Shown here: one piece after another, positions 8,985 to 18,265 of the stretch
Position numbering within the stretch: the first letter of the stretch is position 1
Layout of the letters: the number at the start of each line of letters is the position of its first letter
NCBI GenBank assembly: GCA_039815685.1
Contig: JBCBYV010000009.1
Span: forward strand, 82,521 to 146,520
Length of the DNA: 64,000 nt
Source: Thermohalobaculum sp039815685
GTDB lineage: Bacteria; Pseudomonadota; Alphaproteobacteria; Rhodobacterales; Rhodobacteraceae
Reading direction: 5' to 3'
Notes under the pieces: generated by a model
Told to the model about the DNA's origin: nothing
Databases searched by the model: none
What the model saw: only the letters and a program-made list of their open reading frames with translations
Made by a program: the position numbers and the translations under genes

Positions 8985-10442
8985 ATGACGCCCGAGCTTG
9001 CCGCCGATTTCATGCTGGTCATGCCCGAGCTGGTCATGGCGACGGGGGCCATGACGCTCCTGATGCTGGGCGCCTGGGGCGGCGGGGAGGAGCAGCGGGG
9101 CACGATCACGCTCGGCGCCGCGCTTCTGATGCTGCTGGTGGCGGCGGGTGTCGCAACCTCGGGCGGCGGGGAGGCGACGGCCTTTGAGGGGGCCTTCATC
9201 GACGACGCCTTCGCGCGCTTTGCCAAGGTGCTGATCCTGGTGGCGTCCGCCATGCTGCTGCTGATCGGGCAGGGCTATCTCGAGGACCGCGGGATCATGC
9301 GGTTCGAGTATCCGGTGCTGATCGTGCTCGCGACGCTCGGCATGATGATGATGGTCTCTTCCGGCGGGCTGATCTCGCTCTATGTCGGGCTCGAACTGCA
9401 GTCGCTGGCGCTCTATGTCGTCGCCGCCTTTAACCGGGACAGCGTGCGCTCGACCGAGGCGGGGCTGAAATACTTTGTCCTGGGAGCGCTGTCCTCGGGC
9501 CTGCTGCTCTACGGCATGAGCCTCGTCTACGGCTATACGGGCAGCGTCTCCTTCGAGCGGATCGCGGCGGTCGTGGCGGTGGAGGGGGTCTCGCTCGGCC
9601 TCACCTTCGGGCTCGTCTTCCTCTGCGCGGGGCTTGCCTTCAAGATCTCGGCCGCGCCCTTTCATATGTGGACGCCCGATGTCTATGAGGGCTCGCCCAC
9701 GCCAGTGACGGCGTTCTTCGCCACCGCGCCGAAGGTGGCGGCCGGGGTGCTCTTTGCCCGTGTGCTCTACGAAGGGTTCGGGGATGCGGTGCCTGCCTGG
9801 TCCCAGATCCTCGTTTTCATCGCCGTCGCCTCGATGTTCCTCGGTGCCGTGGCGGCGATCGGACAGTCGAATATCAAGCGGCTCCTCGCCTACTCCTCCA
9901 TCGGCCATATGGGCTATGCGCTGGTCGGGCTCGCGGCGGGGACGCCCGCGGGGGCTGAGGCGCTGCTCATCTATCTCGCGATCTATGTGGTCATGAACCT
10001 CGGCACCTTCGCCTTCGTCCTCTCGATGGAGCGGGACGGCCAGCCGACGGCGGTGATCGAGGATCTGGCGGGGCTGGCACAGCGCGCACCGGCGCAGGCG
10101 CTGGCGCTGGCGGTGCTGATGTTCAGCCTCGCAGGGCTGCCGCCGATGGTCGGGTTCTTCGCGAAGTTCTATGTCTTCAAGGCAGCGGTCGATGCGGGGC
10201 TCGCAGGCCTTGCCGTGGCGGGGGCGATCGCGTCGGTGGTGAGCGCCTACTACTATCTCAACATCGTGCGGCTCATGTATCTCGCCGAGGAAGGCACACC
10301 CTGCGAGATCAATGCCGGCCCGATCCAGAGCGGCACCCTCGCCGTCTCCGCCACCCTGATGGCGGCAGGCTGGCTCCCCTTCCTCGGCGGCTTCGGCCTG
10401 ACCGAGATCGCCGGCGAGGCCGCCGCCTCGCTCCTCCGCTGA
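8985..10442 (+). CDS. nuoN: NADH-quinone oxidoreductase subunit N
   Basis: A 485-residue antiporter-like membrane subunit, the last nuo gene. It has the family arrangement of about 14 helices, with LYVGLELQSLALYVVAAFNR, FHMWTPDVYEGSPTPVTAFF and SNIKRLLAYSSIGHMGYAL. ATG 8985 gives the expected N-terminus MTPELAADFMLVMPELV. Its TGA (10440-10442) overlaps the apparent start of birA. Confidence 0.97.
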   Translation: MTPELAADFMLVMPELVMATGAMTLLMLGAWGGGEEQRGTITLGAALLMLLVAAGVATSGGGEATAFEGAFIDDAFARFAKVLILVASAMLLLIGQGYLEDRGIMRFEYPVLIVLATLGMMMMVSSGGLISLYVGLELQSLALYVVAAFNRDSVRSTEAGLKYFVLGALSSGLLLYGMSLVYGYTGSVSFERIAAVVAVEGVSLGLTFGLVFLCAGLAFKISAAPFHMWTPDVYEGSPTPVTAFFATAPKVAAGVLFARVLYEGFGDAVPAWSQILVFIAVASMFLGAVAAIGQSNIKRLLAYSSIGHMGYALVGLAAGTPAGAEALLIYLAIYVVMNLGTFAFVLSMERDGQPTAVIEDLAGLAQRAPAQALALAVLMFSLAGLPPMVGFFAKFYVFKAAVDAGLAGLAVAGAIASVVSAYYYLNIVRLMYLAEEGTPCEINAGPIQSGTLAVSATLMAAGWLPFLGGFGLTEIAGEAAASLLR

Positions 10443-11212
10443 GGGAGTGGCGGCTTGAGGACGGGACCCCCGTCCTCCATTTCGACGAGATCGACAGCAC
10501 GAATGCGGAGGCGGCGCGGCGTGCCTCCGGCAGGGACCCTGCATCCTTCTGGGTCCTGGCGGATGCGCAGACCGCGGGGCGAGCGCGACGGGGACGGTCC
10601 TGGAGCTCGCTCGAGGGCAATCTCTTCGCGAGCTACCTCTGCCGCCCGCGGATGACGCCGGAGCGTGCTGCCCTCTCCACCTTTGCCGCGAGCCTCGCGG
10701 TGCTGGATACGGTTAACGCGCTGCTCGGCGGGCAGATGGGGCGCATCACCCTCAAATGGCCGAACGATGTGCTGATCGACGGGCGCAAGGTCGCGGGCAT
10801 ACTGCTTGAGAGCGCCGCCGGGCAGGGCAGGGAGGTCGCCTGGCTCGTCACTGGCTTTGGCATCAACGTCGCGGCGAGCCCGCCTCACGGCGCCATCCGG
10901 TCTGGCGGTGCTGTGCCGATCAGCATCGCCGAGGCGGGGGGGGGCCGACTGCCGCCCGACGAGGTGCTGGCGCTGCTCGGGCCTTCGCTCGGCGGTTGGA
11001 TGAGGCGCATTGAGCACGACGGCTTCGAGGCGATCCGCGAGATCTGGCTGTCACGCGCCGCGCGGCGGGGTGAGGTGATCGGCGCGGGGCTTGCCAGCGA
11101 GCGGCTTGAGGGCGTCTTCGAGGATGTGGACGCGACGGGGGCACTCGTGCTTAGAACGCGCGACGGGTCGCTTCGACACATCTCGGCGGCCGATATCTAC
11201 TTTCCGGACTGA
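10439..11212 (+). CDS. birA: biotin--[acetyl-CoA-carboxylase] ligase
   Basis: Attaches biotin to the carrier protein of biotin-dependent carboxylases via biotinyl-AMP. Visible motifs are DSTNAEAARRA, the biotin/ATP loop TAGRARRGRSWSS and LKWPNDVLIDGRKVAGILLE. There is no N-terminal DNA-binding domain, so it is a monofunctional ligase of ~257 residues. The conserved frame runs back to nuoN with no ATG, GTG or TTG; the only near-cognate codon in a sensible place is CTG at 10439, overlapping the nuoN TGA as CTGA. An internal ATG at 10652 would delete the active-site loop. Start is uncertain; identity is firm. Confidence 0.9.
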   Translation: MREWRLEDGTPVLHFDEIDSTNAEAARRASGRDPASFWVLADAQTAGRARRGRSWSSLEGNLFASYLCRPRMTPERAALSTFAASLAVLDTVNALLGGQMGRITLKWPNDVLIDGRKVAGILLESAAGQGREVAWLVTGFGINVAASPPHGAIRSGGAVPISIAEAGGGRLPPDEVLALLGPSLGGWMRRIEHDGFEAIREIWLSRAARRGEVIGAGLASERLEGVFEDVDATGALVLRTRDGSLRHISAADIYFPD

Positions 11213-11218
11213 AGGCTC

Positions 11219-12001
11219 ATGCTGCTCGCGATCGATGTCGGTAACACCAACACGGTCTTCGCCTGTTTTCGCGATGGCGAGCCGGTGGGGGAGTGGCGCT
11301 GCAATACCGAGAGCGTGCGCACGGCGGACCAGTACTATGTCTGGCTCTCCCAGCTCATGGAGCATGGCGGGAAGAGCGCGCAGGAGATCACCGATGTCGT
11401 GATCTCGAACGTGGCGCCTGAGACGCTCTTCAATCTGCGCGTCCTCTGCGACCGGTATTTCGGCACGCGGCCGCTGGTCGTCGGCAAGCCGGACTGCGCG
11501 CTGCCGGTGCCGATCAGGGTCGACAATCCGGCGGAGGTCGGCGGCGACAGGCTCGTCAACACCGTAGCGGCCTATGACCGGCATGGCGGCGACATCATCG
11601 TTGTGGATTTCGGAACGGCCACTACCTTTGACGTCGTGGCCCATGACGGCGCCTATGTGGGCGGGGTCATCGCGCCCGGGATCAGCCTGAGCCTCGATGC
11701 GTTGCGCGCAGCGGCCGCCCATCTGCCGCGGATCGACGTGACCGTGCCGCAGGCCGTGCTGGGCCGGAACACCGTCGCCTGCATGCAGTCGGGCATCTAC
11801 TGGGGCTATGTCGGCCTCATCGAGGGGATTTGCGCGCGCCTCACGGCCGAGCGCGAACGCCCCATGAAAGTCATTGCCACCGGCGGGCTATCGCCGCTCT
11901 TCGCACGGGGTACGGAGGTGATCGAGGCTGTCGAGCCCGACCTCACCGTTCATGGCCTCGTGCTCATTCACAAGCACAACGTGGGGATGGCCCACGTCTA
12001 A
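11219..12001 (+). CDS. coaX: type III pantothenate kinase
   Basis: A 260-residue cytoplasmic kinase catalysing the first step from pantothenate to coenzyme A. Family motifs: N-terminal phosphate-binding loop AIDVGNTNTVFACF, PAEVGGDRLVNTVAAY, the catalytic-aspartate segment VVDFGTATTFDVV and GGVIAPGISLSLDAL. Length matches bacterial CoaX. It follows birA by 6 bases and precedes rnj by 9 bases, an order familiar downstream of nuo in Rhodobacterales. Confidence 0.96.
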   Translation: MLLAIDVGNTNTVFACFRDGEPVGEWRCNTESVRTADQYYVWLSQLMEHGGKSAQEITDVVISNVAPETLFNLRVLCDRYFGTRPLVVGKPDCALPVPIRVDNPAEVGGDRLVNTVAAYDRHGGDIIVVDFGTATTFDVVAHDGAYVGGVIAPGISLSLDALRAAAAHLPRIDVTVPQAVLGRNTVACMQSGIYWGYVGLIEGICARLTAERERPMKVIATGGLSPLFARGTEVIEAVEPDLTVHGLVLIHKHNVGMAHV

Positions 12002-12010
12002 AGGAACCAG

Positions 12011-13699
12011 ATGAACAAGCACAGTACGGGCAGTCCGCTCGTCTACGTCGCCCTCGGCGGCGCGGGCGAGATCGGGATGAATTGCTATCTCTACGGCCTG
12101 GGCGAGCCCAAGGCGCGCCGTTGGATCATGGTCGATCTCGGTATCGGCTTCGGCGATATGGAGACGGCGCCTGGGGTCGAGCTGATCGTCCCGGATATCG
12201 AATTCGCGATCTCCGAGCGGGACCGGCTGGAAGGGATCTTCCTCACCCATGGGCACGAGGACCATATTGGCGGGCTGCCGCATCTCTGGCGGGAGCTGCG
12301 GGCGCCGATCTATGCGCGCCCCTTCACCGCGGAGCTTGCGCGCCGGAAGCTGCAGGAGGCCGGGATCGACCCCAAGGTCGTGAAGGAGGTGCAGCTTGGC
12401 GACCGGGTGCGGGCCGGCGATTTCGAGGTCGAGTTCGTGAACGTCACGCACTCGATCCCCGAGGCGAGCATGCTGGCGATCCGCACGCCTGCGGGTACCG
12501 TTGTCCATAGCGGGGACTTCAAGACCGACCCGGAGCCTCAGCTCGGCGAGCCCTTCGACATCGCGCCCTTCGAGGCGCTGGGGGAGGAGGGCGTGCAGGC
12601 CTTCGCCTGCGATTCGACCAATGTCTTCATGGAGGGGCATGCGGGCTCGGAGGCGGAGGTCGTCGACAATCTCGTCCGCCTCATCCGTGCGGCCCCGGGG
12701 GCCGTCGCAGCCACGTCCTTCGCGTCCAACGTCGCACGGCTGAGGACGATGGCGATAGCGGCGCAGACGGCGGGCCGGTCCGTCGTGGTCGCCGGGCGCG
12801 CGATGCGCCGGATGATCGAGGTCGCGGTGCAGACGGGGCTCCTCAAGGACTTCCCGAGCACCGTGCCCGACGACCGCGCGTCGGACATTCCGGCGGAGAA
12901 CCTCTTCTACCTCGTCACCGGGAGCCAGGGTGAGGGGCGTGCGGCGCTGGCGCGGATTGCGGCAGGCAACCATCCGACCGTGAAACTGACGGAGGGGGAC
13001 GCGGTTCTCTTCTCCTCAAAGACCATTCCGGGGAACGAGGCCGGGATCTACCGGCTCTACAACCGCTTGTCGGAGAACGGGATACGGGTGATCGACGGGG
13101 ATATGGAGCGCATCCATGTCTCGGGCCATGCGCGGCGCGGGGATCTCGAGCGGCTCTACAAGGCGCTGCGCCCGAAGATCTCGATCCCGCTTCATGGCGA
13201 GCACCGCCACCTGGTCGAACATGCGGCGAGCGCGCCGGAATGGGGGGCGTCCGAGGCGATCGTGGCGCCGAACGGCAGCGTGGCACGGCTCGACGGAAAC
13301 GACCCCGGCGTGGTCGACGAGGTCGAGACGGGGCGCGTCTATCTCGACGGCAGCGTGCAGATCGGCAGCCATGACGGCGTGATCCGCGAGCGCCTGCGGC
13401 TCGCCCGCCTCGGCCTCGTGATCGTGAGCGTGGTGGTGGACGAGGGCGGCGAGATGATCGCTGACCCGGAGGTGCAGATCATCGGTCTGCCAAACGAGCA
13501 CGATGACTGGCGCGAACCCTTGGCTGACGCCATTGCGGACGCCGTGGACGAGGCGATGGAGCAGGCGCCGAAGAAGCAACTCCGCTCCGATGGCGGGATC
13601 GAGGAGGCCGTGGGTCGCGGCGTCCGGCGCGTGGCGAACAAGCTCCTCGGCAAGAAGCCGACGGTCAGCATCCTCATCCACCGCCTCGAGGACGAGTGA
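12011..13699 (+). CDS. rnj: ribonuclease J
   Basis: A 562-residue metallo-beta-lactamase/beta-CASP ribonuclease with endonuclease and 5'-3' exonuclease roles in RNA maturation and decay. The zinc motif is THGHEDHIGGLPHL (H80, H82, D84, H85). Other metal/CASP motifs are HSIPEASMLAI, HSGDFKTDPEP, ACDSTNVFMEG and SGHARRGDLERL with PLHGEHRHL. The C-terminal ~100 residues fit the RNase J accessory domain. Its operon position after coaX suggests co-transcription. Confidence 0.95.
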   Translation: MNKHSTGSPLVYVALGGAGEIGMNCYLYGLGEPKARRWIMVDLGIGFGDMETAPGVELIVPDIEFAISERDRLEGIFLTHGHEDHIGGLPHLWRELRAPIYARPFTAELARRKLQEAGIDPKVVKEVQLGDRVRAGDFEVEFVNVTHSIPEASMLAIRTPAGTVVHSGDFKTDPEPQLGEPFDIAPFEALGEEGVQAFACDSTNVFMEGHAGSEAEVVDNLVRLIRAAPGAVAATSFASNVARLRTMAIAAQTAGRSVVVAGRAMRRMIEVAVQTGLLKDFPSTVPDDRASDIPAENLFYLVTGSQGEGRAALARIAAGNHPTVKLTEGDAVLFSSKTIPGNEAGIYRLYNRLSENGIRVIDGDMERIHVSGHARRGDLERLYKALRPKISIPLHGEHRHLVEHAASAPEWGASEAIVAPNGSVARLDGNDPGVVDEVETGRVYLDGSVQIGSHDGVIRERLRLARLGLVIVSVVVDEGGEMIADPEVQIIGLPNEHDDWREPLADAIADAVDEAMEQAPKKQLRSDGGIEEAVGRGVRRVANKLLGKKPTVSILIHRLEDE

Positions 13700-13730
13700 T
13701 CCGGTGTCGCGCGATCCGGGGTGCCGCGCC

Positions 13731-13751
13731 GTCCCGGACTTGATCCGGGAC
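13731..13751. terminator. hairpin between convergent rnj and the DUF4345 gene
   Basis: A perfect stem GTCCCGGA/TCCGGGAC with loop CTTGA lies 31 bases after the rnj stop, between convergent genes. There is no T-run, so a classical intrinsic terminator is not proven. The loop matches the hairpin at 4328-4348, so it also belongs to that repeat type. It may limit transcription from both sides. Confidence 0.45.
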
Positions 13752-13805
13752 CTCTATGAGGGATGCGGAGGGCCCGGCGCCTGGAATTGGCACGGGCTGG
13801 CGGGC

Positions 13806-14234
13806 TCACGCCCTGGGAAGCGCGCTTCGGGCGGGCGCGATGGCAAGGGCGGCAAGCAGGGTGATGGCGATCTCGTAGAGAAAGACGAGGGCGAGCGCCA
13901 AGGGCACCGTCCCCTCGGCAAGAAAACCGATCAGTCGCGCCGCAGCGGCACCGCCGGCGCCGAGGGCGAGGAAGAGGAGCGCGGCCGGGCGCAGGGCGAT
14001 GTCGCGATACGCGGCGGCAAGGAACAAGCCGCATCCCCCGAAGAACCCGGCGAAGGTGGCTCTCACTTCGATCCGGCCCTGTGCATCCGCCTCGAAGCCG
14101 AGCGACGTCGCGGTCTCGCCCGGAAAGACTAGGACGACAGCGGCAAGCAGGATCGAGGTGACGGCGGCGAAGGCGAGGAGGGGGCCTAGCAGGCGGGCGA
14201 TGAGCGCCGCCCGGTCAGCCCCCCGAAGGTTCAC
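13806..14234 (-). CDS. DUF4345-like four-helix membrane protein
   Basis: A 142-residue hydrophobic protein with about four transmembrane helices. The pattern EVRATFAGFFGGCGLFLAAA followed by ARLIGFLAEG resembles DUF4345 membrane proteins as I recall them; function unknown. The start codon is GTG and overlaps the stop of the upstream helicase gene as GTGA, so the two are probably translationally coupled. No catalytic motif is visible. Confidence 0.7.
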   Translation of the reverse strand: MNLRGADRAALIARLLGPLLAFAAVTSILLAAVVLVFPGETATSLGFEADAQGRIEVRATFAGFFGGCGLFLAAAYRDIALRPAALLFLALGAGGAAAARLIGFLAEGTVPLALALVFLYEIAITLLAALAIAPARSALPRA

Positions 14235-15751
14235 GCCGCTTCGCTCTCCGGGGCGGTATCGTCGTCGTCGAGCTCTGCCTTCTTGCCGCGCACCTTCTTC
14301 AGCATGTGCTCGGGCACGGGGCGAAGCAGGAAGGCGGGCACATGGTCGCCGAGGCCGATCACGGGCTGATCATCCTCGCGCCCGCGTCCGCCGCGACCCC
14401 GGCCGCGGCCACCGCGTTCCCGGCGGTCGGCGCCGCGGTCGTCGCGCCCGCGACGCTCGCGCGGGGCGTCCTCGGCGACGGGCGTGCTCTCCGCCGCCTC
14501 GGCGCTCTCGACCTTGTCCTGCTCGCGGCCGCTGCGACGACCCCGGCTGTTGCGCGCGGGCTTCTCGTCCTCGGCCGCATCGCTTGGCGGTGCGCTCACG
14601 GCACCTTCGGGGACGGCGACCTCGGGGATCGGCTTGCCGATCAGCTCCTCGATGCGCGCGAGGTATTTCTCGTCAGACGGCGTGTAGATCGAGAAGGCCG
14701 TGCCGTCCCGCCCCGCGCGGCCCGTGCGGCCGATGCGATGCACATAGTCCTCGGGATGCGTCGGCACGTCGTAGTTCACGACATGGCTGACATTCGGGAT
14801 GTCGAGCCCGCGGGCGGCGACGTCGGAGGCGACCAGGATCTTGATCGTGCCGTTCCGGAAGCCGTCGAGTGTGGCCATGCGCACCGACTGGTCGAGATCG
14901 CCGTGGAGCGCGCCGCAGTTATAGCCGTGCTTGTCGAGGCTCTTGTAGAGGACGCCCACATCACGCTTGCGGTTGCAGAAGACGATGGCGTTGCGGAAGG
15001 CCTCGCCCTCCCCATCGAGGAGCCCGCGGAGGACAGAGCGCTTTTCCGTATCCGTGCGGTCGCGGCGGGAGGGGCGGAACTTGGCGATACCCTGGCGCAC
15101 CGTATCGGCGGTGTTGCCCTGCTTTGCCACCTCGACGCGCACGGGCGTGTGGAGGAAAGTGTCGGTGATCCGCACGATCTCCGGCGCCATGGTGGCCGAG
15201 AAAAAGAGCGTCTGCCGGCTGAGCGCATTGGTGAGATTGAAGATGCGCTCGATATCCGGGATGAAGCCCATGTCGAGCATCCGGTCCGCCTCGTCCACCA
15301 CCATCACCTGGATGCCGGTGAGCATGAGCTTGCCCCGCTCGAAATGGTCGAGGAGCCGGCCCGGCGTGGCGATCAGCACGTCCACGCCGCGGTCGATCAG
15401 CTTGTCCTGCTGGGCGAAGTTCACACCGCCGATCAGGAGCGCCATCGAGAGCTTGGTGTATTTGCCGTAGGTCTCGAAGTTCTCCGCGACCTGGGCAGCA
15501 AGCTCCCGCGTCGGACAGAGGATGAGGCTGCGCGGCATGCGCGCTCGGGCCCGGCCCTTCGAGAGCATGGTGATGAGCGGCAGGGTGAAGGACGCGGTCT
15601 TGCCCGTCCCCGTCTGCGCGATGCCGATGACGTCCCGGCCCTTGAGCGCCTCGGGAATGGCCTCGGCCTGGATGGGGGTCGGGCTCTCGTAGCCCGCTTC
15701 CTCGACCGCTTTCAGAACCTTGGGGTCGAGTTCGAGATCAGCAAATTTCAT
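14231..15751 (-). CDS. DEAD-box ATP-dependent RNA helicase (RhlE-like)
   Basis: A 506-residue RNA helicase likely acting in ribosome assembly or RNA decay. All core motifs are present: F..LELDPKVLKAVEEAGYESPTPIQ (Q motif), AQTGTGKT (Walker A), PTRELAAQ, TPGRLLDH, DEAD, SAT, ARGLDIP and HRIGRTGRAG. After residue ~385 comes a charged, disordered tail with an Arg/Gly/Asp-rich block, typical of RNA-binding extensions. The upstream gap contains a candidate promoter and a leader hairpin. RhlE is the best guess among paralogues. Confidence 0.93.
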   Translation of the reverse strand: MKFADLELDPKVLKAVEEAGYESPTPIQAEAIPEALKGRDVIGIAQTGTGKTASFTLPLITMLSKGRARARMPRSLILCPTRELAAQVAENFETYGKYTKLSMALLIGGVNFAQQDKLIDRGVDVLIATPGRLLDHFERGKLMLTGIQVMVVDEADRMLDMGFIPDIERIFNLTNALSRQTLFFSATMAPEIVRITDTFLHTPVRVEVAKQGNTADTVRQGIAKFRPSRRDRTDTEKRSVLRGLLDGEGEAFRNAIVFCNRKRDVGVLYKSLDKHGYNCGALHGDLDQSVRMATLDGFRNGTIKILVASDVAARGLDIPNVSHVVNYDVPTHPEDYVHRIGRTGRAGRDGTAFSIYTPSDEKYLARIEELIGKPIPEVAVPEGAVSAPPSDAAEDEKPARNSRGRRSGREQDKVESAEAAESTPVAEDAPRERRGRDDRGADRRERGGRGRGRGGRGREDDQPVIGLGDHVPAFLLRPVPEHMLKKVRGKKAELDDDDTAPESEAA

Positions 15752-16054
15752 AGAGTTCCTGTGCGTGGCCAGCGACTGTTTTGGCGGTTTTCAGATGGCC
15801 GCCTGGATCGCGCGGCCCGGATGCCCGTATTGGCATCCTGCTTATGAGGGCGCCTCATGCGCTTTTGGCGCTGCAATGTCAACGAATTCCGCTGCGATTC
15901 GCAGGGAGGGGTGCAGTTTCGGGGTGTTTCGACGCTGTTGCGCGGGAATTGGTAAGCGCGCTGTTCACCATTTCTTTGCAACTCCCGGGCTAGGTCTGTT
16001 TCCGTTGCTTGTTGCCGGTCTGTGGTCCCGGCTCGTGTAGTAGGAGTTGTGTTG
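15752..16054. other. divergent intergenic region (303 bases)
   Basis: This stretch separates the leftward helicase gene from the rightward small membrane protein gene and has no convincing reading frame. It holds a stem-loop GGATGCC/GGCATCC (15819-15838) within the expected helicase leader and a TTGACA element on the minus strand (15877-15882). An AGGAG ribosome site for the rightward gene is at 16042-16046. Confidence 0.6.
15854..15882 (-). promoter_or_regulatory. candidate promoter of the helicase gene
   Basis: On the minus strand a perfect TTGACA (-35) at 15882-15877 is followed after 17 bases by CATGAG (15859-15854), a weak -10 element. The predicted leader is about 100 bases and contains the 15819-15838 hairpin. 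Only the -35 box is strong. Confidence 0.3.
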
Positions 16055-16312
16055 ATGGCGTCTCGTATAGCCGTGCCCGCGCCGGCACAGGATAGCGGTG
16101 CTCAGGTGGCGGAACTTGTGGCCGCCCTGCAGACACAGGAAGCGGTGCTTTTCGGCATCCTGATCGTGGCGATCGGTGCCTTCCTCTTCGGTATGGATGC
16201 AGCCCAGCGCGCGAGTGCGCGGCGGCGCAGGGTGAACCCCCTCCGCAGCGCGGAGATCAGGGCGCTGCGCCAGGCCCGCAGCCGCCGCCTCGCGGATACG
16301 ACGCTGCTTTAG
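16055..16312 (+). CDS. hypothetical small membrane protein
   Basis: An 85-residue protein. Residues ~10-25 are polar, ~30-47 (AVLFGILIVAIGAFLFGM) form one transmembrane helix, and the tail is strongly basic (ASARRRRVNPLRSAEIRALR), suggesting a cytoplasmic C-terminus. ATG 16055 is supported by AGGAG eight bases upstream; an in-frame GTG at 16022 is unsupported. No family recognised. It stands alone between divergent and convergent neighbours. Confidence 0.6.
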   Translation: MASRIAVPAPAQDSGAQVAELVAALQTQEAVLFGILIVAIGAFLFGMDAAQRASARRRRVNPLRSAEIRALRQARSRRLADTTLL

Positions 16313-16326
16313 CGACGCGCTGAGGC

Positions 16327-16345
16327 GTGCTGCACGGTGCAGCGC
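16327..16345. terminator. hairpin between a small membrane gene and prfC
   Basis: A 7-bp stem (GTGCTGC with GCAGCGC, one G-T pair) and loop ACGGT lie 14 bases past the small gene stop, between convergent genes. No T-run follows, so termination is inferred from position. Confidence 0.35.
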
Positions 16346-16465
16346 CGAGATTTGCTCGCGTGACGTCGTGATTCCGGCGTGGCGCCGTCGGTGGAGCTGG
16401 TCCTGAGCCGCTTCGGAGAGATGGCTTGCCTTTCCTTGGCGTCGTTCCGAAGGTGCTTCGCCGGA

Positions 16466-18070
16466 TCAGACCAGCGTCTCCTTCGTGGCGGTCAGTTTGA
16501 CGTCCGGGTGGTCGCGCTCGGCGCGGTCGATGTCGAACTGGATGCGGGTGAGGAAGACCGGATCGCCGTCATGGTCGGTGGCCATCTGGCCGCGATAGGC
16601 TTTGACGAAAGCCTCCACGGCCTCGTCCGGGCCGCTGACCCAGCGGGCGGAGCTGTACTGCGTCGTCTCGAAGCGGACGGGCAGGCCGTATTCGATCTCG
16701 ATGCGGCTTGCGAGCACCTCGAACTGGAGCTGGCCGACGACGCCGACGATAAAGCCCGAGCCGATGGCGGGTTTGAAGAGCTTGGCCGCTCCCTCCTCGG
16801 CGAACTGCGTCAGCGCCTTGTCGAGATGCTTCGCCTTCATCGGGTCGCCGGCACGGCAGGCCTGGAGGAGTTCCGGCGCAAAGGAGGGAATGCCCGCGAA
16901 GCGCAGATCCTCGCCCTCGGTCAGCGCGTCGCCGATGCGGAGCTGGCCGTGATTGGGGATGCCGATGATGTCCCCGGCCCAGGCGTCCTCGGCCAGTTCG
17001 CGATCCGAGGCGAGGAAGAGCACGGGGTTCGAGATCGCCATGGGCTTTCCCGCGCGGACATGGCGGAGCTTCATGCCGCGCTGAAAGTGCCCGCTGCAAA
17101 GTCTTACGAATGCGACACGATCCCGGTGCTTTGGGTCCATATTCGCCTGCACCTTGAAGACGAAACCAGAGACCTTCTTCTCATCCGCCGCCACCTGGCG
17201 CGCATCGGTGCGGCGCGGCTGGGGCGGAGGGGCGTAGGCGGCGACGCCCTCCATCAGTTCCTTGACGCCGAAGGAGTTGAGCGCCGAGCCGAACCAGATC
17301 GGTGTCATCGACCCGCCGAGAAACGCGTTGCGGTCGAACTCGGGCAGGAGGCCGCGGGCCATCTCGACCTCCTCGCGCAAGCTCTCGAGCCGATCGTCCG
17401 GCAGATGCTCCGCGAGTTTCGGGTCATTCAGCCCTTCGAGGGCGACGCTCTCCGCCCGCTTGTTCCGATCCGCGCGGTCCATGAGCTCGAGCCGGTCGCG
17501 GAAGAGGTCGTAGGCGCCCAGGAACTCGCGGCCCATGCCGATGGGCCAGGAGGCAGGGACGACGTCGAGCGCCAGCGCCTCCTGGATCTCGTCGATGATC
17601 TCGAAGGTCTCCCGGCTCTCCCGGTCCATCTTGTTGCAGAAGGTGAGGATGGGCAGATCACGCAGACGGCAGACTTCGAAGAGCTTGCGCGTCTGGCTCT
17701 CCACGCCCTTCGCGCCGTCGATCACCATGATCGCCGCATCCACCGCCGTCAGCGTGCGGTAGGTGTCCTCGGAGAAATCCTCATGGCCCGGTGTGTCGAC
17801 GAGGTTGAACCAGTTCTCGCCATAGGGAAACGACATGGCGGAGGCGGAGACCGAGATGCCGCGCTCCTGCTCCATCTTCATGAAGTCCGAGCGGGTGCGC
17901 CGCGCTTCGCCCTTGGCGCGGACCTGACCGGCCATCTGGATCGCGCCGCCATAGAGCAGGAGTTTCTCGGTGAGCGTCGTCTTGCCCGCATCAGGGTGGC
18001 TGATGATTGCGAAGGTGCGCCGGCGCGCGACCTCCGGGGGCAGGGCGATGTTGGACGTGTCGTCTGGCAT
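16466..18070 (-). CDS. prfC: peptide chain release factor 3
   Basis: A 534-residue translational GTPase that removes RF1/RF2 from the ribosome after termination. G1 is ISHPDAGKTTLTEKLLLYGG, then G3 VDTPGHEDFSEDTY, G4 TFCNKMDRES, followed by EF-Tu-like domain 2 and the RF3-specific C-terminal domain. ATG 18070 gives the family-standard start MPDDTSNIALPPEVARRRTF; the open frame extends further upstream but without similarity. Length is normal. Confidence 0.96.
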   Translation of the reverse strand: MPDDTSNIALPPEVARRRTFAIISHPDAGKTTLTEKLLLYGGAIQMAGQVRAKGEARRTRSDFMKMEQERGISVSASAMSFPYGENWFNLVDTPGHEDFSEDTYRTLTAVDAAIMVIDGAKGVESQTRKLFEVCRLRDLPILTFCNKMDRESRETFEIIDEIQEALALDVVPASWPIGMGREFLGAYDLFRDRLELMDRADRNKRAESVALEGLNDPKLAEHLPDDRLESLREEVEMARGLLPEFDRNAFLGGSMTPIWFGSALNSFGVKELMEGVAAYAPPPQPRRTDARQVAADEKKVSGFVFKVQANMDPKHRDRVAFVRLCSGHFQRGMKLRHVRAGKPMAISNPVLFLASDRELAEDAWAGDIIGIPNHGQLRIGDALTEGEDLRFAGIPSFAPELLQACRAGDPMKAKHLDKALTQFAEEGAAKLFKPAIGSGFIVGVVGQLQFEVLASRIEIEYGLPVRFETTQYSSARWVSGPDEAVEAFVKAYRGQMATDHDGDPVFLTRIQFDIDRAERDHPDVKLTATKETLV

Positions 18071-18265
18071 GCGCGGGGCTATAGCGGATGCGTGCCGGGC
18101 TTGCCTAGCGCTGCGCGGCACGCGCTGTCGCGAAATCGTCGGGCCGGGTGCTTCCGTCGTCAGCTTGCCTGAGGGGGGCATCGTTGCTACCTGCCGAGCG
18201 TCCGACCAGAACAGTCGCCTTCTCGCGTCGCGTGACAGCCGGCGCTGTGTTTGAGGGAGCCACCC

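Noticed and set aside
7361..10544. Long antisense frames (630 and 565 codons) across nuoM and nuoN
   Set aside because: Same composition artefact; no ribosome site or family motif, and the sense genes are unambiguous.
14306..15847. 513-codon plus-strand frame opposite the DEAD-box helicase
   Set aside because: Antisense shadow; the minus strand has every helicase motif.
16379..18172. 597-codon plus-strand frame opposite prfC
   Set aside because: Antisense shadow without recognisable motifs.
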